The notes under the pieces are model-generated. The model was not told where the DNA came from. It worked only from the letters and a program-made list of their open reading frames with translations, and searched no databases. The position numbers and the translations under genes were made by a program. DNA of 64,000 bases from Arundinibacter roseus (lineage in GTDB: Bacteria > Bacteroidota > Bacteroidia > Cytophagales > Spirosomataceae), in assembly GCF_004348825.1 (NCBI RefSeq), contig NZ_SMJU01000002.1, positions 124,001 to 188,000 on the forward strand, given 5' to 3'. Position 1 is the first letter of the stretch. Every line of letters begins with the position of its first letter. Positions 52,159-59,950 of the stretch are shown piece by piece.

Positions 52159-52547
52159 TTGGCTGTGATTTGGTCTACTTTTTCCTGATATTATTCAAGA
52201 ATGCTGAGGTGTATAGACAAATTCACAACTGAAAATACGTAGAGAAAATTTAAATTTTTTTTGGGAAAAGTGAAATCACCCATTTTTCGGAGTGACAATC
52301 CTGTGAGGGTGGCAATTAAATTTTAGTACAAAAGTTACCTATTTAACTCAAAAGCCGCATTTTATTCAGGATTCAGGAAAAGGGTTTTAGCAGAATAAAA
52401 AAATCGGGGTAAAGAAAATTGCCGTTTCTTTACCCCGATTGAAAGAATTTTGACCTACTTAAACGTAGGTCATGCCGTAGCTTCGTATAAAAATCAGCAT
52501 TGCTTCACGTTGATACGTTTTATTTTAAGCTACAATTGAAAAACACC
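52159..52547. other. Intergenic region upstream of the sigma factor gene
   Basis: 390 bases with no gene. It holds the terminator of the SDR gene (52393-52440), a second small hairpin GACCTAC/GTAGGTC (52452-52471), and presumably the promoter of the sigma factor operon in its left part (52160-52390), which is AT-rich without an exact consensus. Confidence 0.6.
52393..52440 (-). terminator. Terminator of the SDR gene
   Basis: Perfect 16-bp stem AATCGGGGTAAAGAAA / TTTCTTTACCCCGATT with a 7-base loop. On the minus strand TTTTTTATTCTG follows. Confidence 0.93.
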
Positions 52548-53333
52548 TCAACCAATTGCCCGGTCGAGATGTACGTAACCACCATCCACATGGATCAGCT
52601 GCCCGGTGGTATGACCCGAGCGGTCCGAAAGCAGAAAAACCACCATGTTTGCTATTTCTTCGGCGGTGGTCATGCGCTTTTCAAAAGGAATTTTTGCGTT
52701 AATCTCCGCCAGCTTTTTTTCAGGATCGGGCATTGACTGAATCCAGTCCTGATACATAGGTGTGTAGCATTCGGCTACAATCAGGGCATTTACGCGAATG
52801 CTATACGGTAGCAATTCGACGGCCCACTCGCGGGTCAGAGCGTTGCGGCCTCCGTTGGCAGCGGCATAGGCGGAGGTGCCGCCCTGTCCGGTTTCGGCGG
52901 TTTTGGACGTAACGTTCACAATTGCAGCGCCTTTTGATTCTTTCAAATAGGGCAGCGCATAATGAGCCATCAGGTAGTAATGAACCAGGTTTTTATGCAA
53001 GGAGGCGACAAACGATTCGTAACTTCCGTTTTCCAGACTAACGCCGTCGTTCACACCGGCATTATTTACAAGCCCGTCGATGCGGCCAAAAGCTGCCACC
53101 ACTTCGGCCACGGCCTTGCGGCATTCGTCGGGCTGAGATAGTTCGGCGGTTACGGCAAAAGCCTTCCCGCCTGCGGCGGTAAGTTTTTCGACTGTCGCCT
53201 GATTATCAGCCTGATTGCGGCCAACTATTACCGGAATTGCATCTTCGGCGGATAGTACCTGACAAATGCCTTCACCAATTCCTTTGGCACCGCCGGTTAC
53301 GAGTATTACTTTATCCTGTAAATTCAGATTCAT
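52548..53333 (-). CDS. SDR-family oxidoreductase, L-fucose-dehydrogenase-like
   Basis: 261 residues, classical SDR. The cofactor motif is TGGAKGIG (13-20), with NNAG at 90-93 and the catalytic Ser in NVTSKTAETG (Ser143). The Tyr156 motif is YAAANG: the position of the usual catalytic Lys of YxxxK is Asn160 (AAC in the DNA). The C-terminal pattern KIPFEKRMTTAEEIANMVVF and TTGQLIHVDGGYVHLDRAIG matches, from memory, L-fucose/D-arabinose dehydrogenases of the non-phosphorylating fucose pathway. No other fucose gene is next to it. Either these enzymes tolerate Asn, or this copy is altered. Confidence 0.85.
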   Translation of the reverse strand: MNLNLQDKVILVTGGAKGIGEGICQVLSAEDAIPVIVGRNQADNQATVEKLTAAGGKAFAVTAELSQPDECRKAVAEVVAAFGRIDGLVNNAGVNDGVSLENGSYESFVASLHKNLVHYYLMAHYALPYLKESKGAAIVNVTSKTAETGQGGTSAYAAANGGRNALTREWAVELLPYSIRVNALIVAECYTPMYQDWIQSMPDPEKKLAEINAKIPFEKRMTTAEEIANMVVFLLSDRSGHTTGQLIHVDGGYVHLDRAIG

Positions 53334-53395
53334 TTTTTGAGTGATTAGTGGTAAAATCAGTAAAGGAATGTGGCCTCTTCTTTTACGCTTTTTTT

Positions 53396-53428
53396 CAAAA
53401 TTATGAATAAAACAATCAGGTGAAACAA
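53396..53428 (-). promoter_or_regulatory. Putative promoter of the SDR gene
   Basis: On the minus strand TTG (53428-53426) and TAATTTTG (53403-53396, exact -7 box) are 22 bases apart, slightly longer than ideal. It lies about 60 bases before the start codon and partly overlaps the stop of the next gene upstream. Confidence 0.4.
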
Positions 53429-53435
53429 GCCTAAT

Positions 53436-53873
53436 TCAGGAAAATAACCTCTTATAAATGGGTTTTCGGTAGGCAAACTGCGCCCACAGAAAAGGATACA
53501 TCAGGTAGTCGAGTATCAGAAAAGGCGTACGGTACTCGATTTCGTCGGCGATGAGCGTGCCGTTGGATTCGGTCTTGATGAGTCGATGCGTATGCCGCCA
53601 AAATGACAGAAAAAAAGGTAAGGTTTGGCCTTCATCAACAAAGTATATCTCCTGCTCCGTTTCCTGCTGCGAAGCGATGATGCTTGTCCATTTTTGCTTG
53701 AATAGCAGAAAGTTAAGTTCCAGTGAGACGATGTCGCCCGGATAGCTGCCATCGAAGCGAAGCAACCGAACAGGCGGAAAAGGCGGGCTGAGTTTTGTAA
53801 AAAGGCTTTCATCAAATCCTTCCCAAACGGTACGAAGAGGAGCGGAGACGGGGGTTTGCAGTGTTACTTTCAT
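53436..53873 (-). CDS. SRPBCC-superfamily ligand-binding protein
   Basis: 145 residues from MKVTLQTPVSAPLRTVWEGF; an ATG seven codons earlier (53894) is possible. The START/Bet v1-like fold is suggested by VSAPLRTVWEGFDESLFTKL, then VRLLRFDGSYPGDIVSLELN, IYFVDEGQTLPFFLSFWRHT and LIADEIEYRTPFLILDYLMY, a pattern shared with small SRPBCC proteins of Bacteroidota. It would bind a hydrophobic ligand; none is known. It is followed by the SDR gene on the same strand with ~100 bases between. Confidence 0.8.
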   Translation of the reverse strand: MKVTLQTPVSAPLRTVWEGFDESLFTKLSPPFPPVRLLRFDGSYPGDIVSLELNFLLFKQKWTSIIASQQETEQEIYFVDEGQTLPFFLSFWRHTHRLIKTESNGTLIADEIEYRTPFLILDYLMYPFLWAQFAYRKPIYKRLFS

Positions 53874-54018
53874 GTTCGTAGAACTGTGAATCAACGTGGA
53901 TAGTTTTGAATTTAACGAAGCATTTATCCTCGCAGAAAGCAGGCAAGGAAATGTTTTTTAAAAAATTTAATAAATTGCCTTCGTTCGTTTTTTCAGCAGT
54001 CCATTAAAAACCAAATTT

Positions 54019-54375
54019 ATGATCACCGTTTACGGAATACCCGCCTGCAATACAGTAAAAAAAGCCCGAACCTGGCTCGATGCGCATGGCATTGCATATG
54101 TGTTTCATGATTACAAAAAATCAGGAATTGAACGCAGCAAACTGAATCATTGGATGACGCAGGTAAGTTGGGAAAAACTCGTGAATCGGGCGGGCACCAC
54201 CTGGCGCAAGCTTTCAGACGAGCAAAAGGCCGCGGTCATTGATGCCAACTCGGCAGCTGAGTTGCTTCAAGTGCAGCTATCGGCAATCAAACGCCCGCTT
54301 CTGGAAGACGCCACCGGAACTATACTTGCGCTGGGATTTTCGGAAAGTGAATACGAGAAGATTTTTTCAGTTTGA
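54019..54375 (+). CDS. Spx/MgsR-ArsC-like thioredoxin-fold protein (YffB type)
   Basis: 118 residues. The N-terminal motif YGIPACNTVKKARTWLDAHG has a single redox Cys at position 10, and FHDYKKSGIERSKLNHWM and IKRPLLEDATGTILALGFSE complete the ArsC/YffB pattern. The second Cys of classical Spx (CXXC) is absent. YffB proteins are GSH- or thiol-dependent reductases of uncertain role; true arsenate reduction is not implied. Stands 50 bases upstream of the GH18 gene and may be co-transcribed. Confidence 0.88.
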   Translation: MITVYGIPACNTVKKARTWLDAHGIAYVFHDYKKSGIERSKLNHWMTQVSWEKLVNRAGTTWRKLSDEQKAAVIDANSAAELLQVQLSAIKRPLLEDATGTILALGFSESEYEKIFSV

Positions 54376-54424
54376 TTGATTTTTTCTGTACGATTTTACA
54401 AAATATTAATAATCAGATACTTAC

Positions 54425-55414
54425 ATGAACAAAAGCCATATGCTTATCGGGTTTGCAGCGCTCTCGCTGACGGCTTTGGGCAGCTGCACGACCTTACGGA
54501 AAAGCGCTTCAACTGCCAAAGATTTTAAAGTGGTGGGTTACTTTACGCCCGGCACTGCTGAGCCCGAACGTTTGCCGCTTCAATATCTCACCCACATCAA
54601 CTATTCGTTCGCAATTCCGGCGCCAACAGGTGATACGCTGTTGCCACTCAGACAAGACGAAACGCTCAAACGGCTGGTAGCGCATGCGCACCGAAAGCAG
54701 CAGACCGAGGTTTTTATTTCGGTTGGTGGCTGGGACATTGGCGATGGCGGGGGAGAAGATGGCCGTTTTCATCGTATGGCCGAGCGGCCCGAAGGCAGGC
54801 ACACATTCGTGAAAAGTGTCATGCACCTGGTTCGGAAATATACACTGGATGGCGTGGATCTGGACTGGGAATATCCCGATGAAAACCACCGCTCGGCAGA
54901 GGATTACGTGTTGCTGGTGAGTGAGTTGGCGGATTCGTTGCACGCATCTGGCAAAAAGCTAACCGCTGCCGTGGTGGCGAGTGGCAGTAAAGGGTATGGA
55001 ACAAAGAAAGAAGCTCTTGACAAAATGGATTGGGTCAATCTGATGGCGTATGATGGCGATTACGGGGGAGATATTCTCAAAGCGCATTCGCCCTATTCGT
55101 ATGCCGTGCAGAGTATTAACTATTGGATAAATGAACGTAAACTACCTGCTTCCAAAGCGCTCATTGGTTTACCCTTTTACTCTAAAAAGGGCTTTGGACA
55201 GTTTGGGCCAACCTATCAGCAGCTTATTGCCGATGGGGCAAGCGCCTATGATGACTATTGGAAAGGCGCTTTTTATAATGGCATCAATACCATTGAAGCC
55301 AAAACCCGCCTGGCCCGGAAAATGGGGCTAGGAGGAGTGATGATCTGGGAAATTGGCCTGGACACCGCAGACGATACCTCACTATTGAAGGCAATTGATC
55401 GAGCGAAACGATAA
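54425..55414 (+). CDS. GH18-family glycosidase (chitinase-like), lipoprotein
   Basis: 329 residues. The lipoprotein signal ends LTALGSC (Cys21). The (beta/alpha)8 fold is marked by KVVGYFTPGTAEPERLPLQY, ISVGGWDIGDGGGEDGRFHR and the catalytic DGVDLDWEYPDE: Asp142, Asp145, Asp147 and acid Glu149, all present. MAYDGDYGG and IGLPFYSKKGFGQFGPT, and MGLGGVMIWEIGLDT, complete the strands. It should cut beta-1,4-linked N-acetylglucosamine chains such as chitin or peptidoglycan fragments at the cell surface or periplasm. No carbohydrate-binding module is attached. Confidence 0.94.
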   Translation: MNKSHMLIGFAALSLTALGSCTTLRKSASTAKDFKVVGYFTPGTAEPERLPLQYLTHINYSFAIPAPTGDTLLPLRQDETLKRLVAHAHRKQQTEVFISVGGWDIGDGGGEDGRFHRMAERPEGRHTFVKSVMHLVRKYTLDGVDLDWEYPDENHRSAEDYVLLVSELADSLHASGKKLTAAVVASGSKGYGTKKEALDKMDWVNLMAYDGDYGGDILKAHSPYSYAVQSINYWINERKLPASKALIGLPFYSKKGFGQFGPTYQQLIADGASAYDDYWKGAFYNGINTIEAKTRLARKMGLGGVMIWEIGLDTADDTSLLKAIDRAKR

Positions 55415-55448
55415 AAAAAACCGACCTGTGCAGGTCGGTTTTTTTTAT
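55413..55448. terminator. Bidirectional terminator
   Basis: AAAAAAAACCGACC and GGTCGGTTTTTTTT with a 6-base loop, between the convergent GH18 and coiled-coil protein genes. T-runs on both strands. Confidence 0.93.
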
Positions 55449-55469
55449 CAATTTATATCCAGTTGGACC

Positions 55470-56111
55470 TTACAACTTTGGCACTTTGGCCTTGGCCGCT
55501 TCCAGATCTTTCTGTTTGGCCTGCATATCAATGACCGATCCTGCCAAATCGTTTTTATTGGTTTCCTGTTCTTTTGCCAGTTCTTCCAGGCGTTTTTGGG
55601 TACGCTCGATTTCTTTGGTCAGGCGCTCATTATCTTTTTGCAGTCGTTGGTGATTCTTATCCGCCAAAGAATAAAATTCTTCCGCTTTTCGAACGTCATC
55701 ACGAAGAGCAGCATAGCCCGAGAAATCTTTAAGAAATTGTTCCGCAGCCCGATAGGTTGAGTCTGTGAAATTAGCGACGAAGCGATCCCCGATTTTCAAA
55801 GCCATAAATAATTGAGTAATGTTTTTGGACGTAGAGACCTGACTAATGACCTCTGCCGTAGAAGTAGTAATGCCCGGAATCGTAGCCCGGTCTACGGTAT
55901 ACACGCCCCGCCGGCTATTGGTTTTGCCCGTTTTTTTGAGATAATCTTCCCAATAATTCCCTAAAAAGCGGTCTGAAATGGAGGAGTTCAGGTTTAGTCC
56001 AAAATATTCTTTTTTGTCAATCGTCTGTTTTCCTGGAAAGACGTTTTGGGCCAAGAGAGAAGAACTCAGGAACAACCCCGAAATGAACAAAAGAAGGGAA
56101 AGGTTTTTCAT
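55470..56111 (-). CDS. Hypothetical secreted coiled-coil protein
   Basis: 213 residues. A signal peptide (MKNLSLLLFISGLFLSSSLL, cleaved after LLAQ) precedes a ~110-residue region with FLGNYWEDYLKKTGKTNSRR and IGDRFVANFTDSTYRAAEQF. From about residue 130 to 205 there is a continuous heptad-rich helix (HQRLQKDNERLTKEIERTQK). No family recognised. It is 30 bases downstream of the methyltransferase gene on the same strand, which suggests a shared transcript. Probably a periplasmic structural or scaffold protein, but nothing confirms this. Confidence 0.78.
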   Translation of the reverse strand: MKNLSLLLFISGLFLSSSLLAQNVFPGKQTIDKKEYFGLNLNSSISDRFLGNYWEDYLKKTGKTNSRRGVYTVDRATIPGITTSTAEVISQVSTSKNITQLFMALKIGDRFVANFTDSTYRAAEQFLKDFSGYAALRDDVRKAEEFYSLADKNHQRLQKDNERLTKEIERTQKRLEELAKEQETNKNDLAGSVIDMQAKQKDLEAAKAKVPKL

Positions 56112-56141
56112 GTGTTTTGGGTCAAAAAAATGAAATGAAGT

Positions 56142-57368
56142 TTAATCGTTTGTGCCATCAGAATGCGTTGGCTTTCTGGTAATTATAACTACTTTTTGGG
56201 AGTTTTTAAGCTCAGCCGCAAAAAGATACGTATCGCCACCTTCTTTAAGACGCCATTTTTTTCGGAGGTCATCCGTTTTGGCAGGGAAATTCCGTACAGT
56301 CAAATTGGCTTTGCCGTCGGGCACATAGGCGGCTATTTCCCGGGCGTTTGGTTTGCAAACCGCCCTAATCTCAAAACTTCTGCCGGGAAAATCGGCTACA
56401 AAATGCCGTGAGGTGTACAAATGCGTATGTTGCGCAAGTTTCGCTAATCCGAAGCGTTCGGCCACCGTTTTGAATGCTCCGGATTTCAGAAGAGCCGGAT
56501 GTGGCTCGTACAAAAAGCTCTGCGGGTCAGAAAATGTAGTGGTTACGTGTTGCTCCTCGCCACGGGTAAAATCAAAAGCATGCTGTACCTGTGCATCCGG
56601 AAACAGCACGCGCACCCGAATAGGGATGTCTGTGCTCATCCTTTTTTGAGCATCAAGAAAGTAAAGAACCTCCTTGCATTCTCCATCAAGTCCAATTACG
56701 TATACGTCCCGTACGTGTGCTAATTGGCTGATTGCCTGATCTATATCCAAAAGCGGCGCCGTTTTGACCAGGATAAGCGGGGCTGCCCGCAGCAAAGTCG
56801 GAAGGACTTTTGTCAGGTCAGGGGTGCAGTCGTTGAGTTGAGCGATTTTGCGTTGCAGGCCATCCCGACGGGCCGGGTCGGAGTAAATCACATCAGCCGT
56901 TGCATTTGTTTGATTCAAATAATCCACGGCATTTTCTGCACAAACGGTAATTTTGGTAGCTCCCAAGGCCCCAAAATTATGGGCGGCGGTGTGAGCAACC
57001 TGCGGTTGATTTTCCAGGTAAATAACTTTCTCAAAAACTTTACTCATATAGTAACAGTCCACGCCCATGCCGCCGGTAGTGTCAATCAGGCAGTTGCCAT
57101 GGCACAAAGTAGCTTTAAAACGCGCGGTTGTTTCTGACGAGCTTTGCTCTACCGAAAGGGGCGGGGGAAAAATAAGGGCCGGATTTGCGTACCATTCGGG
57201 CAGTTTTTTACGGGCCTTCTGACGTGCTGCTATTTGCCCGACCAACATCCGGATGCCAGGCATTGCCTGATGCCGCAGCAACAGTGCGGAAGTGTCTTCC
57301 TGTATATGCTTTGAAATAAAAGCCTGATCTTCTTTGCTTAGCGCCGGTATATTGGAGAAAGTAGTCAT
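56142..57368 (-). CDS. Class I SAM-dependent methyltransferase with THUMP-like domain
   Basis: 408 residues. The SAM-binding motif is LIDTTGGMGVDCYYMSKVFE (about 93-112), followed by VIYLENQPQVAHTAAHNFGA and the catalytic-region motif VIYSDPARRD. The C-terminal ~90 residues (LYTSRHFVADFPGRSFEIRA, GKANLTVRNFPAKTDDLRKK) match the THUMP-like domain seen in this Bacteroidota family. It is thought to methylate RNA, by family resemblance only. A -7 box (TACTTTTG on the minus strand, 57373-57380) sits immediately upstream of the ATG, so the transcript may be nearly leaderless. Confidence 0.88.
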   Translation of the reverse strand: MTTFSNIPALSKEDQAFISKHIQEDTSALLLRHQAMPGIRMLVGQIAARQKARKKLPEWYANPALIFPPPLSVEQSSSETTARFKATLCHGNCLIDTTGGMGVDCYYMSKVFEKVIYLENQPQVAHTAAHNFGALGATKITVCAENAVDYLNQTNATADVIYSDPARRDGLQRKIAQLNDCTPDLTKVLPTLLRAAPLILVKTAPLLDIDQAISQLAHVRDVYVIGLDGECKEVLYFLDAQKRMSTDIPIRVRVLFPDAQVQHAFDFTRGEEQHVTTTFSDPQSFLYEPHPALLKSGAFKTVAERFGLAKLAQHTHLYTSRHFVADFPGRSFEIRAVCKPNAREIAAYVPDGKANLTVRNFPAKTDDLRKKWRLKEGGDTYLFAAELKNSQKVVIITRKPTHSDGTND

Positions 57369-57517
57369 ACCTCAAAAGTAAATGGTTTCGGGCAGGGAAG
57401 AAAACCACGGAATGAACAGAACCGGATCAAAATTTCACTATTCTGAGAAAAAATACTATGTTTTCTGCTAATTTGATATATTTTTGTTAAAATGTTATAG
57501 ATAAAAAAATCAACGAA

Positions 57518-57937
57518 ATGATTTCTTTAAAATGTCCTAAATGCTCTTCCTCAGAAGCGGTTAAAAACGGTGTAATCAAGAATCGTCAGCGGTTTCGGTG
57601 CAAAAAGTGCGAGTATAATTTTACAGTTGATAAAGTAGGGAAAGGTATTTCTACCTACTATGTCATCAAAGCGTTACAACTTTATATTGAAGGCGTTAGT
57701 TTCCGCGAAATTGAGCGACTTCTTGGGGTAAGTCACGTATCCGTAATGAATTGGGTGAAGAAGTATCAACTGAAAATTCCTGAAAAAAACTCCTATCATC
57801 CTACCTATAAAATACTGAATCATAAGGAGTTGATGGAGTTTTATGCCGATAGAGAAAACCTCACCGGAGCCGGTATGATCGTAACTGAGCTGGGCGATAA
57901 GTTTATGCTGATCAAATGGGAGCGTTTCAAAAGCTAG
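57518..57937 (+). CDS. Stand-alone IS1-InsA-like zinc-ribbon/HTH protein
   Basis: 139 residues. A zinc ribbon with four Cys (Cys6, Cys9, Cys28, Cys31: LKCPKCSSSEAVKNGVIKNR, FRCKKCEYNF) is followed by a helix-turn-helix (ALQLYIEGVSFREIERLLGV with SHVSVMNWVKKYQ, about 50-88), the layout of IS1-family InsA. The C-terminal 50 residues (HKELMEFYADRENLTGAGMI) do not contain a DDE catalytic core. No terminal inverted repeats or target duplications were seen. It may be a remnant of an insertion sequence or a domesticated DNA-binding protein. The reading frame seems to continue after its stop (see 57977-58117). Confidence 0.8.
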   Translation: MISLKCPKCSSSEAVKNGVIKNRQRFRCKKCEYNFTVDKVGKGISTYYVIKALQLYIEGVSFREIERLLGVSHVSVMNWVKKYQLKIPEKNSYHPTYKILNHKELMEFYADRENLTGAGMIVTELGDKFMLIKWERFKS

Positions 57938-57976
57938 GCTATAAGAAGGGTAGAGGAAGTTAAGGCAAATTTTTAA

Positions 57977-58117
57977 AAGGCAAATAAAGAATTCATAAAA
58001 GCTCATTTGGCAGAACTCGATAAAAACAGCCGTTTTAGATACGTCTGTGCAGTTTTTCAGAAAAAACGATGGATTAAAATCGGAAGTACAGAATTAAGAC
58101 AAACTATACAAATTTAG
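57977..58117 (+). pseudogene. Gene-like fragment without start codon, in frame with the InsA-like gene
   Basis: 47 codons open to TAG at 58115, with gene-like codons (FIKAHLAELDKNSRFRYVCA, VFQKKRWIKIGSTELRQTI) and no ATG. It is in the same frame as the gene ending at 57937; between them only TAG (57935) and TAA (57974) interrupt. It may be the decayed C-terminal part of a longer ancestral protein or a second fragment of a mobile element. No family recognised. Confidence 0.4.
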
Positions 58118-58203
58118 CATAACTATATCATCTACTTCTTTTTTACGGGCTAAACCAGGAGTTTTGATCGAAAATTAAACCCTCGATCAACCTTTCTTAC
58201 CCA

Positions 58204-59601
58204 ATGAAAAAGTTCTTCCCTCTATTTGTATTGCCCATGTTCCTCAGTGTTTTGTTACAAAGCGGCGTGTATGCGCAGGGTTCGGCCGATTATGGCGCTG
58301 GCCTGAAAGTGTCGCTCAACCCGGAAGGGTCAAAATACGTGCGGGTCCTTCTCTGGAATCAGATGTGGATGCGCAGCATTCAGAACAACCCCGGCACGCT
58401 CGTCAATGGCGAGCAGGCAAACTCAACGTTTGACATCGGAGCACGCCGTTTGCGGGCTCTTGCCTATGCTCAAATCACTCCCCGTTATTTGGTTTTGGCG
58501 CACGTCGGTATTAACAATCAGACGTTTCTGAACGGCGGTGCCGCGGGAACTACCGGCACAGGCGGCTACGGAGCCGGTAAAAAACCCGGCTTGTTTTTTC
58601 ACGATATTTGGAGTGAATATGCCGTAATTCCAGCCCTGAATCCTGAAACCAAAAAGGCTAACAAGTCGTCGCTTTCCATTGGTGCCGGGCTTCACTATTG
58701 GTGGGGAATTTCGCGGATGACTTCTGCAAGTACGCTTAACTTTCTGGCTATTGACGCCCCAATTTTTAACTGGCCCCTCATCGAAAACTCCGATCAGTTT
58801 GCCCGTATGTTTGGACTTTATGCCAAAGGCAAACTCGGCAAACTCGACTACCGGATCAACATGAACAAACCCTTCGCTACAAAATTAGCAGCGCTCGAAG
58901 GAACTGCGGTTGATAATAACGGACAAAGCAAAATGTCCTACGGTGGATACGGCATGTATCAATTCCTGGATCAGGAGTCCAACTTGCTGCCATTTACGGT
59001 GGGTTCTTATGTCGGTACCAAACGAGTATTTAATATCGGAGCAGGCTTTTACCATCAATCAGAAGGTACCAAAAGCCTTCAAAATGGTAGCAGCAAAAAT
59101 CACGACATAACCTTGCTTTCGGCGGATGTATTTGCCGATATGCCCATTGGCGATAAGAAAAGCAACGCCGCCGTAACTGCTTACAGCGTGTACTATAACT
59201 ATAATTTTGGTCCAAATTATCTACGGAACATCGGGATCATGAATGTCGGTACTGCGAATCCCGATTTTGGTGGCGCAAGAGCCCTGGCAGGTGCGGGAAA
59301 CAGCCGTCCGATGATCGGGACAGGTTCTATATGGTACACACAGGCGGGATTCCTTCTTCCAAAGGATCCGACCAAAGAAAAAGTTAAAATGCGGGTGCAG
59401 CCTTTTGCCGCCTACACCATGAAAAAGTTTGAGGCACTAGACAAAGCGGGCAACTACTTTGATTTCGGAACCAACTTTTTGCTGGACGGGCATCATGCCA
59501 AAATCACGCTGCAATATTCCACCCGACCCATTTATACGGCCAAAGATAACATCAATGGCACCAAAGGAGAGCTTTTGATTCAATTCCAAACCTACCTATA
59601 A
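58204..59601 (+). CDS. Outer-membrane porin-like beta-barrel protein
   Basis: 465 residues. A signal peptide (LFVLPMFLSVLLQSGVYAQ) is followed by amphipathic strands such as VSLNPEGSKYVRVLLWNQMW, RLRALAYAQITPRYLVLAHV and LRNIGIMNVGTANPDFGGAR, and the C-terminus GELLIQFQTYL with terminal aromatic/hydrophobic strand residues as in outer-membrane barrels. I recognise it as a porin-type protein of the kind found beside solute symporters in Bacteroidota. It is 37 bases upstream of the DUF4212 gene and likely forms the outer-membrane route for the same substrate. Confidence 0.78.
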   Translation: MKKFFPLFVLPMFLSVLLQSGVYAQGSADYGAGLKVSLNPEGSKYVRVLLWNQMWMRSIQNNPGTLVNGEQANSTFDIGARRLRALAYAQITPRYLVLAHVGINNQTFLNGGAAGTTGTGGYGAGKKPGLFFHDIWSEYAVIPALNPETKKANKSSLSIGAGLHYWWGISRMTSASTLNFLAIDAPIFNWPLIENSDQFARMFGLYAKGKLGKLDYRINMNKPFATKLAALEGTAVDNNGQSKMSYGGYGMYQFLDQESNLLPFTVGSYVGTKRVFNIGAGFYHQSEGTKSLQNGSSKNHDITLLSADVFADMPIGDKKSNAAVTAYSVYYNYNFGPNYLRNIGIMNVGTANPDFGGARALAGAGNSRPMIGTGSIWYTQAGFLLPKDPTKEKVKMRVQPFAAYTMKKFEALDKAGNYFDFGTNFLLDGHHAKITLQYSTRPIYTAKDNINGTKGELLIQFQTYL

Positions 59602-59638
59602 TCCCTTTATTTATGTACCCTTTAACCTTCACAAATCA

Positions 59639-59902
59639 ATGAAAAACAATGACAAAGACAAAGCCCAGCGCTACTGGAAAGAGAACCTGACCTATCTGAC
59701 AATTTTGCTGGGAGTATGGTTTATGGCCTCCTACGGTGCGGGTATCCTGTTTGCCGAACCGTTGAATGCCATCCGGTTAGGCGGATTTAAGCTAGGGTTC
59801 TGGTTTGCGCATCAGGGTTCTATTTATGTGTTCGTACTGCTTATTTTTGTCTATATCAGGCTGATGAACAAGCTGGACAAAAAGTACGGTTACGACGAGT
59901 AA
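59639..59902 (+). CDS. DUF4212 protein, small subunit of a solute:sodium symporter
   Basis: 87 residues with two membrane helices. The pattern AQRYWKENLTYLTILLGVWF, MASYGAGILFAEPLNAIRLG and GFWFAHQGSIYVFVLLIFVY is the DUF4212 signature. Such proteins are encoded immediately before VC_2705-type symporters and act as their accessory subunit. The symporter gene starts 48 bases downstream. Confidence 0.95.
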   Translation: MKNNDKDKAQRYWKENLTYLTILLGVWFMASYGAGILFAEPLNAIRLGGFKLGFWFAHQGSIYVFVLLIFVYIRLMNKLDKKYGYDE

Positions 59903-59950
59903 TCTTTCAATCTTCCTCTACTACATTTTTTACTTGAAAAAAACATTACA

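Noticed and set aside
54019-54375. Arsenate reductase
   Set aside because: Only one redox Cys and a YffB-like sequence, and no ars genes nearby.
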